Shown piece by piece: positions 45,680 to 54,517 of a stretch of DNA of 64,000 bases. The number at the start of each line of letters is the position of its first letter. Position 1 is the first letter of the stretch. The translations under genes were made by a program, and so were the position numbers. The stretch spans positions 62,001 to 126,000 of the forward strand of contig NZ_KN196471.1 in the NCBI RefSeq assembly GCF_000761445.1, written 5' to 3'. The DNA comes from Oleiagrimonas soli. Its GTDB lineage: Bacteria; Pseudomonadota; Gammaproteobacteria; Xanthomonadales; Rhodanobacteraceae. The notes under the pieces were generated by a model. The model saw only the letters and a list, made by a program, of their open reading frames with translations. It searched no databases and had not been told where the DNA came from.

Positions 45680-45843
45680 CGCGTTCCGTTACTTGCCGCG
45701 TCCGGTGTTTTGTGGACGGTCATCACACTTTTGCTTCCGTTTCGTGCATCCTGTTCCCGATGCGCCGCGTACCCATGGATGAGGGGTCCGCACGCGCAGG
45801 CCCACTGCAGCGCGTCCCGAGGGGGACGTTCGGGAGAGCAGCC

Positions 45844-46338
45844 ATGGACGAATCTGTTGCGCCAACGGTCAGGGAGACCGAATCGGTCTGGGACTATCCA
45901 CGACCGCCACGCATCGAGCCCGTGCAGGCGCATCTGCAGGTCGTGTTCGCCGACCGCGTCATCGCCGACAGCATCCGCGGATACCGGGTGCTGGAAACCA
46001 GTCATCCACCGACCTACTACCTGCCCGTCGAGGATGTGATTGCGACCTATCTCCGCCCCACCCACGGCCAGTCGCTGTGCGAGTTCAAGGGGCTGGCGTT
46101 CTACTGGAACGTCAAGGTCGGCGATCGCGTCGCCGAACGCGCCGCCTGGAGCTATCCGGAACCCACGCGCGCATTCGGCGAACTGGCGCATCATCTGGCG
46201 TTCTACCCGGGACGCATGGACGCCTGCTACGTCGACAACGAACTTGTCGAATCGCAGCCCGGCGACTACTACGGCGGCTGGGTCACGGCCAACATCCGCG
46301 GGCCCTTCAAGGGCGGACCGGACACGCATGAGTGGTGA
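45844..46338 (+). CDS. DUF427 family protein
   Basis: A 164-residue DUF427 protein. Hallmarks: ESVWDYPRPPRIEP, RVLETSHPPTYYLPVEDV, GLAFYWNVKVGDRV, WSYPEPTRAFGELAHHLAFYPGRMDACYVDNE. The fold is a small beta-barrel with conserved aromatics; its reaction is unknown. GGGAGAG precedes the ATG at 45844. An in-frame ATG at 45760 (MRRVPMDEG) is less likely because the family begins near ESVWDYP. No partner gene is evident. Confidence 0.88.
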   Translation: MDESVAPTVRETESVWDYPRPPRIEPVQAHLQVVFADRVIADSIRGYRVLETSHPPTYYLPVEDVIATYLRPTHGQSLCEFKGLAFYWNVKVGDRVAERAAWSYPEPTRAFGELAHHLAFYPGRMDACYVDNELVESQPGDYYGGWVTANIRGPFKGGPDTHEW

Positions 46339-46576
46339 TCGAGCGTAGGTGCACGCCGCCTGCACGGTCCGTCTGAACCCTCATCCGGCGTGGGCATCGC
46401 CCCTCATCCGGGTAGGTCGGCAAGCGGTTCTCATGTCGTCCTTCGCGCACGACCGAAGAGATATTGTCGCGCACCCGAAACGCCTCCTAGGGTGTGTCCG
46501 CCCCGCTCATCCGCGGGCGGATCACCAACGGCGGGGCCCGCGCTCGATCAACGGGGCCCGTACAGGAGGTTCAGCC

Positions 46577-47179
46577 ATGAAGACGCACACCCTCATCCTC
46601 GGCGCGCTCTGCGCCGCCGGTCTCAGCGCCTGCGCGGGCGCGCCCATCGCCAACGACACCGGCCCGGACATCAACGTCACCTTCTCGCGCGGCCTGGAAG
46701 GCGGCAGCCTGTCGGTCCACTCCGGCGACGATCTGCGTTCGTGCCTGGTGCTGCGCGAGCGCTACAACGAAGATGTCGTAACGATGCTGGTCACGGCCAG
46801 CGATACCAGCGGCCTGGCGTCCATCGACGTGATCGCCGAACCGCGCACGGGCAGTTTCTCGCCCGACCTGCGCATCGTCTCGTTCCAGCCCGAACCGCCC
46901 AACGGCACCTCGAACACGCAATCGTTCGGCCGCGGCGGCGAAGCCCGCTTCAACATTCAGCGGCTGCCGTCGAGCGGCACCGTGCAGCGCTCCGCGCTGG
47001 CGTCCGTGGAACTGCGACTGCCGGCCAGCTACCGGTCGTTCGACAATCCACTCTCGCTGCGCTTCGTGGCGCGCGATTTCGACGGGCATACCACCCGCAT
47101 TGCGCCGCTCGACCTGCGTCGGCCGCATTCCACCAACGGCGGCGCCTTCATCTGCCAGGGCGGCCACACCGGCGCCTGA
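46577..47179 (+). CDS. Hypothetical lipoprotein
   Basis: A 200-residue lipoprotein of unknown function. The signal peptide ends in a lipobox LSAC with the lipidated cysteine at residue 19, followed by AGAPIAND. The rest is predicted beta-rich and carries two further cysteines (about residues 56 and 195), which could form a disulfide. A perfect AGGAGGT lies 6-7 bases before ATG 46577. Nothing in the sequence fixes a role. The 238-base spacer before it (46339-46576) has no recognisable gene. Confidence 0.75.
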   Translation: MKTHTLILGALCAAGLSACAGAPIANDTGPDINVTFSRGLEGGSLSVHSGDDLRSCLVLRERYNEDVVTMLVTASDTSGLASIDVIAEPRTGSFSPDLRIVSFQPEPPNGTSNTQSFGRGGEARFNIQRLPSSGTVQRSALASVELRLPASYRSFDNPLSLRFVARDFDGHTTRIAPLDLRRPHSTNGGAFICQGGHTGA

Positions 47180-47326
47180 ACCGTCAGCGTTCCCGCATGT
47201 GCACGCATGCGGGAACGCGCAGCGCTTCGACGACGTCGACGCTGCTTGCGGGGACGGAGCGTGACGCACAAGTTTGCGGCGGACATCGACGCCTCGGCCC
47301 GCAGCGTCGCAGCGAACTCGCGCGCA

Positions 47327-48100
47327 CTAGAACGCCTTGGCCGTACGCCACAGCATCAGGATCGCCACGGCCACGATTGCACTGGCGAAGATCAAGTTGA
47401 GCGCGCCGCGCGTGCGCGCCAGGCGTTTCGCGCCGAGCACACCGAGCCAGCCGCCGAGCACGCCGCCGGCGATGAACTCCAGCGCCACCGTCCAGTCGAT
47501 CATGCCGGACACCGCGTAGTTCAGCGCCGTGGTCAGGCCGAACGCGCCGACCGCGAACAGGGAGGTGCCGACCGCGTAGATGATTTCCATGCCGCTGGCG
47601 AACATCAGTCCCGGCACGATCAGGAACCCGCCGCCGATGCCGAAGAAACCCGACAGCGCGCCCGCACCGACACCAACCGCGCCCAGACGCGGCATCATGT
47701 GAGGCTTGGGCCAGGTGCCACCGTCGCCGTTGCGGCGGCCGCGCACCATCAGGAAGGCCACCACCAGCATCAGCACCGCGAACAGGAACAGCAGGCGCTG
47801 GCCGTCGACGACCTTGCCGATGCTCGAACCGATCACGGCGCCGACGATGCCGGCCGGCGCGAACACGAACGCCGCCTTCCAGCGCACGTGTCCAGCGCGC
47901 GCATGCGGGATCAGGTTGGCGAAGGCGTTGACCGACACCGCCAGCGCACTGGTGCCGATGGCCAAATGCGGATCGCGCACACCGACCACGTACAGCAGCA
48001 GCGGCACCGCCAGAATCGAGCCGCCGCCGCCGATCAGCGCCAACGAAAAACCGACCAGGCTGCCGCACAGCACGGCCACGATATCCAGAGAAACGGTCAT
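47327..48100 (-). CDS. TSUP-family permease (TauE/SafE), probable sulfite/sulfur-anion exporter
   Basis: A 257-residue TauE/SafE permease with about eight helices in two halves. Each half starts with a glycine-rich signature: GFSLALIGGGGSILAVPLL at about residues 16-34, and SGFFGIGGGFLIVPGLM at about 145-161. Such proteins export sulfite, thiosulfate or organosulfonates. It lies downstream of, and in the same direction as, the metallo-hydrolase gene, as in many persulfide-dioxygenase operons, so sulfite produced there may be its cargo. ATG 48100 gives the usual start. No other sulfur gene is adjacent. Confidence 0.88.
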   Translation of the reverse strand: MTVSLDIVAVLCGSLVGFSLALIGGGGSILAVPLLLYVVGVRDPHLAIGTSALAVSVNAFANLIPHARAGHVRWKAAFVFAPAGIVGAVIGSSIGKVVDGQRLLFLFAVLMLVVAFLMVRGRRNGDGGTWPKPHMMPRLGAVGVGAGALSGFFGIGGGFLIVPGLMFASGMEIIYAVGTSLFAVGAFGLTTALNYAVSGMIDWTVALEFIAGGVLGGWLGVLGAKRLARTRGALNLIFASAIVAVAILMLWRTAKAF

Positions 48101-48237
48101 CCGGTGTGTCCTCGTTATATGAGCGCGTCGTCCGCACGCGACGATCGACGCATCAGGCGCTCCCGCGCGAACGAACCAATGTACGACGACTGCGCCGCGC
48201 CCGCAGGCCGCGGCGGCAGAAAGCAGCGCGTGCCGGT

Positions 48238-49113
48238 TCAGTCGCCGAACTGGTTGAGCGGAATCTTCAGGTAGCGCACGCCGTTGTCTTCGGGCGGCGG
48301 CAGCTGCCCGGCGCGCATGTTCACCTGCACCGACGGCAGGATCAGCGTCGGCATCGACAGTTTCGCATCGCGCGCTTCGCGCATGGTCACGAAGGCATCC
48401 TCCGCGACACCCTCGTGCACGTGGATGTTGGCGCGCTTTTGTTCGCCGATCGTGGTCTCGCACACGAACGTGTCGCGGCCGGGCGCCTTGTAGTCGTGGC
48501 ACAGGAACACGCGCGTCGTGTCCGGCAGCTCGAACAGCCGCTGGATGGAGCGGTAGAGGACATGCGCGTCGCCGCCCGGAAAATCGCAGCGCGCGGTGCC
48601 GTAGTCCGGCATGAAGATGGTGTCGCCGACGAACGCCGCATCGCCGATCACGTGCGTCATGCAGGCCGGCGTATGCCCCGGCGTATGCAGGGCCACCGCC
48701 TCGATCTCGCCGAGGCGATAGGTTTCGCCGTCGCGAAACAGATGATCGAACTGACTGCCGTCATGGGCGAACGCCGGACCGGCATTGAACAGCTTGCCGA
48801 AGGTGTCCTGCACGGTGGTGATGTGCTCGCCGATGCCCAGTTTCCCGCCCAGGATCTGCTTCAGGTACGGCGCCGCCGATAGGTGATCGGCGTGCACGTG
48901 GGTATCGATGATCCACTGGCAGCGCAGATCCTGCTCGCGCACGAACGCAACGATGCGATCCGCGCCGTCGAAGTGCGTGCTGCCGGAGGCGGGATCGTAA
49001 TCGAGCACGCTGTCGATTACGGCCGCATCGCGCGTGTCCGCATCCCAGACCACGTAACTGAAGGTGTTGCTGGCCTCATCGAAGAAAGGCTTCACTTGCG
49101 GACGCTTGCTCAT
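48238..49113 (-). CDS. Metallo-beta-lactamase fold hydrolase, ETHE1/Blh-like persulfide dioxygenase
   Basis: A 291-residue protein of the Blh/ETHE1 branch of metallo-beta-lactamases. The iron/zinc motif is THVHADHLSAA, followed by HTPGHTPACM and the VGDTIF element. ETHE1-type enzymes oxidise glutathione persulfide to sulfite with Fe(II); Blh of Xylella and Agrobacterium belongs here. There is no C-terminal rhodanese domain. I chose the ATG at 49113 (AGAGGAG upstream); an in-frame ATG at 49182 would add 23 residues. It precedes the TSUP gene. The 9-base palindrome at 49195-49222 lies about 80 bases upstream. Confidence 0.88.
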   Translation of the reverse strand: MSKRPQVKPFFDEASNTFSYVVWDADTRDAAVIDSVLDYDPASGSTHFDGADRIVAFVREQDLRCQWIIDTHVHADHLSAAPYLKQILGGKLGIGEHITTVQDTFGKLFNAGPAFAHDGSQFDHLFRDGETYRLGEIEAVALHTPGHTPACMTHVIGDAAFVGDTIFMPDYGTARCDFPGGDAHVLYRSIQRLFELPDTTRVFLCHDYKAPGRDTFVCETTIGEQKRANIHVHEGVAEDAFVTMREARDAKLSMPTLILPSVQVNMRAGQLPPPEDNGVRYLKIPLNQFGD

Positions 49114-49194
49114 GTGCACGACTCCTCTTGTTGCGTGGACGTCGAACGCGAGCGGCGATGTTTCGGCCGTCGTCGCGTTCAATCATGCCGCCGT

Positions 49195-49222
49195 CTTTAT
49201 ATTCAATAGTTCTAATATAAAG
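49195..49222. promoter_or_regulatory. AT-rich palindromic operator upstream of the metallo-hydrolase gene
   Basis: Perfect inverted repeat with 9-base arms (CTTTATATT at 49195-49203 and AATATAAAG at 49214-49222) around a 10-base centre. The inner ATTC...TAAT spacing is close to the ATTC-N8-GAAT sites of SqrR/BigR-type sulfide-sensing ArsR repressors. The location, between the divergent sulfur module and MarR gene, fits an operator for the sulfur genes. The matching repressor is not encoded in this window. Confidence 0.68.
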
Positions 49223-49299
49223 GCCATGACCCCATTACACAAGCACAGTGGCGTGTTTGCGTGCATTCCGGGGAGAAACCTGCCTGACACATTGTTGCC

Positions 49300-49327
49300 T
49301 TGACAATTATAACTTCGTCTATATTAT
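49300..49327 (+). promoter_or_regulatory. Sigma70-type promoter for the MarR/efflux operon
   Basis: TTGACA (49300-49305) and TATTAT (49322-49327) with a 16-base spacer make a near-consensus promoter in a GC-rich genome. The expected transcription start is about 49334-49335, exactly at the A of the preferred ATG (49335). That would make the mRNA leaderless. The AT-rich imperfect dyad between and after the boxes could be the regulator's own operator. Confidence 0.65.
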
Positions 49328-49334
49328 GTGCGGC

Positions 49335-49793
49335 ATGGAAAAGCCCTCGAACCCATCGGAAGCCCCTGAACACAGCTTCGGCCTGCTGATCAGCATGATC
49401 CGCACCGAGCTGGTCCGTGCGCTCGAAGCCGCCCTTCAGGAGGAAGGCGTGGATCTTCGCTTCACGCAGTTCCTGGCCCTCAAGCGTCTGGCCCTGGACG
49501 GCCCGATGTGCGCCGGCGAGCTGGCCCGCGCCGTCGACCATGACGCCGGCGCCATGACCCGCGTGATCGACCAGCTGGAGACCAAGGGCTACGTGCGCCG
49601 GCAACCGCACGAACAGGATCGTCGTTCGCTGCGCATCGCCGTGACCGACGCCGGCATGGCCACCTGGCAACACATGGCCAAGGCCCACGAACGCACGCTG
49701 GAACGCGCCCAGCAGGCCCTTTCGCCGGCCGAGCGCGTGCAACTGATGGATTCCCTCGAACGTGTCCTGGCGGCCCTGCGCGCCACCGGATGA
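49335..49793 (+). CDS. MarR-family regulator of the efflux operon
   Basis: A 152-residue winged helix-turn-helix repressor of the MarR/EmrR family. The DNA-binding part runs about 40-110 (LARAVDHDAGAMTRVIDQLETKGYVRRQPHEQDRRSLRIAVTDAG, cited as DHDAGAMTRVIDQL and the wing DRRSLRIAVTD). Helices at both ends form the dimer. EmrR-type proteins are relieved by phenolic or lipophilic drugs. It is followed by OprM-EmrA-EmrB genes and so is probably their repressor. An in-frame ATG at 49326 lies within the -10 box; I therefore prefer 49335. Confidence 0.9.
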   Translation: MEKPSNPSEAPEHSFGLLISMIRTELVRALEAALQEEGVDLRFTQFLALKRLALDGPMCAGELARAVDHDAGAMTRVIDQLETKGYVRRQPHEQDRRSLRIAVTDAGMATWQHMAKAHERTLERAQQALSPAERVQLMDSLERVLAALRATG

Positions 49794-49812
49794 ATCAAAT
49801 TCTGCCTAGGCA

Positions 49813-51306
49813 ATGAATTCCATGCGACGCACATCCCTTCTGCTCACCGCGGCCCTGACCGCCGTCCTCGCGGGCTGCGCCAGCACCGGCGGGCTGCATT
49901 CGGACGCCAAGCCGCTGCAGGCCGATCAGTTGGCCGCCTCGCGCAGCCTCGGCCAGACCGACGTCTCCCGCGACTGGCCTGCCGCCGACTGGTGGACCGC
50001 GCTGGGCGACAAGCAACTGGACGGTCTGATCGGCGAAGCGCTGAAGAACAACCCGGACCTGGCCATCGCCCGTGCCCGCGCACGCGCCGCCGAGGCGCAG
50101 GCCGGCGCCGCCGAGGCCGCGACCCAGCCGACGCTGAACGCCGGCGCCAGCATCGCCGGCGCGCGCCTGCCCAGCACGCTGGTGCCGGAACCGCTCGGCG
50201 GCCACTTCAGCTGGGTCAAGTACGGCTATCTCAGCTTCAGCTGGGACATTGATCTGTGGGGCGGCGAACGCGCCGCCTGGGAAGCGGCCGTGGGTCGCGC
50301 CCGCGCCGCCGCCATCGATGCCCAGGCCACGCGCCTGGAAGTGTCGGCCAACGTGGCTCGCGCCTACGCGCAGCTGGGTTACGCCTGCAAACAGCAGGAC
50401 CTCGCCAAGGAACAGCTGCAACGCGCCACCGGCGTGCGCACGCTGACCGAGCAACGCGTCCAGGCCGGCATCGACAGCCGTCTGCAGCTGCAGCAGTCCA
50501 GCGCCGAACAGGCCACGGCCGAGCAGCAGTTGGCCGCCGCGAATCGCCGCGTCAGCGCCGCCCGCAACGCCTTGTCCGTGCTGCTGGGCCAGGGACCCGA
50601 CCGCGGTCTGGACATCGCCCGTCCGCAACCGCTGACGCCGGCCGCCGTGGCCCTGCCCTCGACGCTGCCGGCGCAGTTGCTGGGTCATCGTCCGGACGTG
50701 GTCGCCGCGCGCCTGCGCGTGGAAGCGGCCAGCAAGGACATCAAGACCGCCAAGACGCGCTTCCTGCCGAACCTGAGCCTGGGTGCATTGGCCGGTCTGG
50801 CGGCCGGCGGCGGCACCAACCTGTTCCAGTTGCCCGCGCGCTTCTATCAGGTGGCGCCGGCCGTCAGCCTGCCGATCTTCGAGGGCGGCCGCCTGCGCGC
50901 CAACCTCGCCGGCCGCGACGCCGCGCGCGACATGGCCGTGGCGCAGTACAACAAGACCCTGATCGGCGCGCTCGACGACATCGCCGACAAGCTCGACGGC
51001 GTGCAGTCGCTTAAAGAACAGGCCGACGCCCAGCAGCGCGCCCTCGACGCCGCGCGTGAAGCCTGGAAGCTGGCGATGGACCGCTATCGGTCCGGCATCG
51101 GCAGCTACCTGCAGGCCCTCACCGTGCAGCGCCAGTTGCTCGCCGCCGAGCAGAACGCCGCGGCCCTGCATGCCGAGCAGGTCGATCTTTCCGTGCAACT
51201 GATCCAGGCCCTGGGCGGCGGTTACCGCCCGGCCGACGACTCCTCCACCGACGTTTCCCCCACCGCTGCGGCGGCGAACACCGACTCCTCCCGAGGCACC
51301 CCATGA
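49813..51306 (+). CDS. Outer membrane efflux lipoprotein (OprM/NodT family)
   Basis: A 497-residue TolC-like lipoprotein that forms the outer channel of a tripartite pump. Lipobox LAGC with Cys22, then the family start (DVSRDWPAADWWTALGD) and two TolC repeats (about 60-260 and 270-460) with GGRLRANLAGRDAA in the second. It starts 19 bases after the marR stop. Its stop overlaps the emrA ATG by four bases, so the genes form one operon. Alternative start at 49822. Confidence 0.92.
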   Translation: MNSMRRTSLLLTAALTAVLAGCASTGGLHSDAKPLQADQLAASRSLGQTDVSRDWPAADWWTALGDKQLDGLIGEALKNNPDLAIARARARAAEAQAGAAEAATQPTLNAGASIAGARLPSTLVPEPLGGHFSWVKYGYLSFSWDIDLWGGERAAWEAAVGRARAAAIDAQATRLEVSANVARAYAQLGYACKQQDLAKEQLQRATGVRTLTEQRVQAGIDSRLQLQQSSAEQATAEQQLAAANRRVSAARNALSVLLGQGPDRGLDIARPQPLTPAAVALPSTLPAQLLGHRPDVVAARLRVEAASKDIKTAKTRFLPNLSLGALAGLAAGGGTNLFQLPARFYQVAPAVSLPIFEGGRLRANLAGRDAARDMAVAQYNKTLIGALDDIADKLDGVQSLKEQADAQQRALDAAREAWKLAMDRYRSGIGSYLQALTVQRQLLAAEQNAAALHAEQVDLSVQLIQALGGGYRPADDSSTDVSPTAAAANTDSSRGTP

Positions 51307-52493
51307 GCAACGAGCAGAACACCGCCGAAACCAAGAATGCAGAAGCGTCCAAGAAGGGCCGCCGCGGCTTCCTGCTGCGGGCACTGCTGATCGTCATCGT
51401 GCTGGCCGCCATCGGCTGGACCCTGTGGTACGTCTTCGAGGGTCGCTGGTACGCCGATACCGACGACGCCTACGTCAACGGCAACGTGGTGCAGATCACC
51501 CCGCGCGTGCCCGGCACCGTGGTCAGCATCGGCGCCGACGACGGCGATCTGGTCCACGCCGGCCAGGTGCTGGTGAAGCTGGACCCGAGCGATGCCGAAG
51601 TGCAGCTCGACGCCGCCGAGGCCAACCTCGCCCGCACCGTGCGTCAGGTCCGTGGCCTGTACAGCAGCGTCGAAGGCGCGCAGGCCGACATGAAGGCGCG
51701 CCAGGTCGCGCTGGACAAGGCCCGCGCCGACTACAAGCGCCGCGAGAACCTGGCCAAGACCGGCGCCATCTCCAGCGAGGAACTGGCCCACGCCCGTGAC
51801 GCGCTGGACGCCGCGCAGAGCGCCCTGAATGCGTCCGAGCAGCAGTACAACAGCAACAAGGTGCTGGTCGACGACACCGTGGTCGCCTCGCATCCGGACG
51901 TGAAGGCGGCCTCCGCCAAGCTGCGCGCGGCCTATCTCGACGTGGCCCGCACCACCCTGGTCGCGCCGGTCACCGGCTATGTAGCCAAGCGCACCGTGCA
52001 GGTGGGCCAGCGCGTGCAGCCGAGCCTGCCGCTGATGGCCGTGGTGCCGCTGCATCAGGTCTGGGTCGACGCCAACTTCAAGGAAACCCAGCTCGACAAG
52101 ATGCGTCTGGGCCAGCCGGTCGAACTGGAATCCGATCTCTACGGCAGCGACGTGGCGTTCCACGGCAAGGTCGTCAGCCTCGGCATCGGCACCGGCAGCG
52201 CGTTCTCGCTGCTGCCGGCGCAGAACGCCACCGGCAACTGGATCAAGATCGTGCAGCGCATCCCGGTGCGCATCAGCCTCGACCCGCAGGATGTCGCCAA
52301 GCACCCGCTGCGCATCGGCCTGTCGATGACCGCGTCGGTGAACCTGCACGACCAGAACGGCCCGGTGCTGCCGCAGAAGGCGCCGACCAAGCCGCTGTTC
52401 ACCACCGACGTCTACCAGAAGCAGATGAATGACGCGAACACGCTGATCGCGCGAATCATCCACCAGAACATGGGGCACGCGAAGCACCACTGA
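51303..52493 (+). CDS. emrA: Membrane fusion protein EmrA-like
   Basis: A 396-residue HlyD-family adaptor of the EmrA/FarA type. N-terminal membrane helix at about 21-42, then the classic TDDAYVNGNVVQITPRVPG barrel-sandwich entry, a long alpha-hairpin (about 100-190), and the returning half-motif (TLVAPVTGYVAKRTVQVGQRVQP). It bridges the inner pump EmrB and the outer channel. It overlaps the upstream channel gene by four bases. 118 bases separate it from emrB. Confidence 0.94.
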   Translation: MSNEQNTAETKNAEASKKGRRGFLLRALLIVIVLAAIGWTLWYVFEGRWYADTDDAYVNGNVVQITPRVPGTVVSIGADDGDLVHAGQVLVKLDPSDAEVQLDAAEANLARTVRQVRGLYSSVEGAQADMKARQVALDKARADYKRRENLAKTGAISSEELAHARDALDAAQSALNASEQQYNSNKVLVDDTVVASHPDVKAASAKLRAAYLDVARTTLVAPVTGYVAKRTVQVGQRVQPSLPLMAVVPLHQVWVDANFKETQLDKMRLGQPVELESDLYGSDVAFHGKVVSLGIGTGSAFSLLPAQNATGNWIKIVQRIPVRISLDPQDVAKHPLRIGLSMTASVNLHDQNGPVLPQKAPTKPLFTTDVYQKQMNDANTLIARIIHQNMGHAKHH

Positions 52494-52611
52494 CTGACCG
52501 CCCCGTCAGACACAGGACACCTCCGGCCGCCCGTGCGGCCGGAGACAGGGAAAGTGCATCCGCACGCACGCCGTCGGACCTGAAGCCGACGCCCCTCACC
52601 GATCCCCGGAC

Positions 52612-54153
52612 ATGCCCGTCATGGAAACGCATTTTCGACCCCCCAATCTGGCACTGACCACGATCGGCCTGTCCCTGGCCACGTTCATGCAGGTGCTGGA
52701 CACCACCATCGCCAACGTGTCGCTGCCCACCATCGCCGGCAACCTCGGCGTCAGCAACGACCAGAGCACCTGGGTCATCACTTCGTTCGCGGTGGCGATG
52801 GCCATCTCGCTGCCGCTGACCGGCTTCCTCACGCGCCGCTTCGGCGAGACCAAGCTGTTCGTGTGGTCCACGCTGCTGTTCTCGCTGGCCTCGTTCCTGT
52901 GCGGCGTCTCGCAAAGCATGGGCATGCTGCTGATCTTCCGCACCATCCAGGGTGCAGTGGCCGGCCCGATGTACCCGATCACGCAGAGCCTGCTGATCGG
53001 CGTCTACCCGCCCGAAAAACGCGGCATGGCGCTGGCGCTGCTGGCGATGGTCACCGTCGTCGCGCCCATCGCCGGGCCGATCCTCGGTGGCTGGATCACC
53101 GACAGCTACTCGTGGCCGTGGATCTTCTTCATCAACGTACCCATCGGCATCTTCGCCAGCGTGGTGATCGGCAATCAGCTGCGTGCCAAGGTCGAGAAGA
53201 CCCAGCGCCCGAAGATCGACTACGTCGGCCTGATCACGCTGATCATCGGCGTCGGCGCGCTGCAGGTCGTGCTGGACAAGGGCAACGACGCGGACTGGTT
53301 CCACTCCACCTTCATCGTCGTGATGACCATCGTCTCGGTGATCTCACTGGCCATCTTCCTGATCTGGGAGCTGACCGACGACGACCCCATCGTCGACCTG
53401 AAACTGTTCCGCCACCGCAACTTCACCGCCGGCACCATCGCGCTGGTGCTGGCCTACGCCGCGTTCTTCGCCATCGCCCTGCTGGTGCCGCTGTGGTTGC
53501 AGCAGAACCTCGGCTACACCGCGACCTGGGCCGGCTACGCGACCGCGCCGCTGGGCGTGATCCCGGTGCTGCTGACCTTCTTCGTCGGCAAATACGCCAC
53601 ACGCATGGACCTGCGCATCCTCGCCGGCCTGTCGTTCCTGGTGATGGGCGCGACCTGCTTCATGCGCTCGGGCTTCAACCTCGACGTCGACTTCGGCAGC
53701 GTGGCGATGGTGCAGTTGTGGCAAGGCCTTGGCGTGGCGCTGTTCTTCATGCCGGTACTGACCATTCTGCTGTCGGACCTGCGCCAGGACGAGATCGCCT
53801 CCGGCTCCGGCCTGGCCACCTTCCTGCGCACCCTGGGCGGCAGCTTCGCGGCCTCCATCACCACCTTCGCCTGGACCCGCCGCGCGGTGGACCACCACGC
53901 ACAGCTGACCGAACACATCACCGCCTACGACCCGCAGGCCCGCGCCGCCATGCAGGCCCTCGGCCACGGCAACCCGGAACTCGGCGGCCGCATCATCAAC
54001 GGCATGATCACCCAGCAGAGCTTCCAGATTTCCTTCAACGAGGTCTTCCACGTGCTCGGCTGGGTCTTCATCAGCCTGATCGCGGTGATCTGGCTGGCCA
54101 AGCCTCCGTTCGGAGCAAAGGGCGGGAAACCTGCAGGTGGCGGGGCGCACTGA
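52612..54153 (+). CDS. emrB: EmrB/QacA-type multidrug MFS exporter (DHA2 family)
   Basis: A 513-residue drug:proton antiporter with 14 predicted helices. Landmarks: LDTTIANVSLPTIAG (helix 1 signature), the LTRRFGETKLF intracellular loop, motif C-like GPILGGWITD, and SWPWIFFINVPIG, all typical of EmrB. With EmrA and the OprM-like channel it forms an EmrAB-TolC-type pump that removes hydrophobic drugs, uncouplers or fatty acids. Starts at 52612 and 52621 are equally possible. The terminator at 54186 closes the operon. Confidence 0.94.
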   Translation: MPVMETHFRPPNLALTTIGLSLATFMQVLDTTIANVSLPTIAGNLGVSNDQSTWVITSFAVAMAISLPLTGFLTRRFGETKLFVWSTLLFSLASFLCGVSQSMGMLLIFRTIQGAVAGPMYPITQSLLIGVYPPEKRGMALALLAMVTVVAPIAGPILGGWITDSYSWPWIFFINVPIGIFASVVIGNQLRAKVEKTQRPKIDYVGLITLIIGVGALQVVLDKGNDADWFHSTFIVVMTIVSVISLAIFLIWELTDDDPIVDLKLFRHRNFTAGTIALVLAYAAFFAIALLVPLWLQQNLGYTATWAGYATAPLGVIPVLLTFFVGKYATRMDLRILAGLSFLVMGATCFMRSGFNLDVDFGSVAMVQLWQGLGVALFFMPVLTILLSDLRQDEIASGSGLATFLRTLGGSFAASITTFAWTRRAVDHHAQLTEHITAYDPQARAAMQALGHGNPELGGRIINGMITQQSFQISFNEVFHVLGWVFISLIAVIWLAKPPFGAKGGKPAGGGAH

Positions 54154-54185
54154 GGCCCACTGCTACGCAAACAAGACAGTATGCA

Positions 54186-54208
54186 AAGGCCGCCTCCGGG
54201 CGGCCTTA
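54186..54208 (+). terminator. Intrinsic terminator of the efflux operon
   Basis: A 9-base perfect stem (54186-54194 and 54199-54207) with loop TCCG lies 32 bases after the emrB stop. It is followed by a short, A/T-rich but weak T-run, so termination may be partial. It also marks the edge of the AT-rich island to the right. Confidence 0.75.
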
Positions 54209-54262
54209 TTCATAAGTGAATCTGGAACCGCTATTTCTTATCAATTGGACCTACAGCTATCA

Positions 54263-54517
54263 TCACTCCATGAGTCGCGGTCGGTTGATTTCGTCAATCA
54301 ACCCCTCAAGCTCAAGCCCATATTCATTTGGGCTATAATCACTATTAATCCCCTCCATCAAATACTCCTTGTTGATTATGAGACAAACATTTTCGATATC
54401 ACGAGCAGGCAAGACTCCGTCAATAGTAAGGTCCAGTAACAACCTCTCGGATTCGCTTGATTTCTCACCAATTGACCTCAGAATGTCATTCTGACGTGAT
54501 GTTAGGGGTGCCATCAT
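54263..54517 (-). CDS. Small acidic protein, probable immunity protein of the RHS toxin
   Basis: An 84-residue acidic protein with no family I can name. Visible: a predicted helical N-terminus (TSRQNDILRSIGEKSSESE), a middle hydrophobic strand, and a C-terminal helical end (YGLELEGLIDEINRPRLME). Its start overlaps the stop of the RHS gene (TA-ATG), so it is translated directly behind it. It is AT-rich like the toxin tip. Position, size and acidity match the immunity genes that follow polymorphic toxins. That function is inferred; the pairing with this toxin tip is the testable part. Confidence 0.75.
   Translation of the reverse strand: MMAPLTSRQNDILRSIGEKSSESERLLLDLTIDGVLPARDIENVCLIINKEYLMEGINSDYSPNEYGLELEGLIDEINRPRLME

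Noticed and set aside
54137-54439. Plus-strand frame across the end of emrB into the AT-rich island.
   Set aside because: It overlaps the emrB end in another frame and opposes the small immunity-type gene; no coding support.
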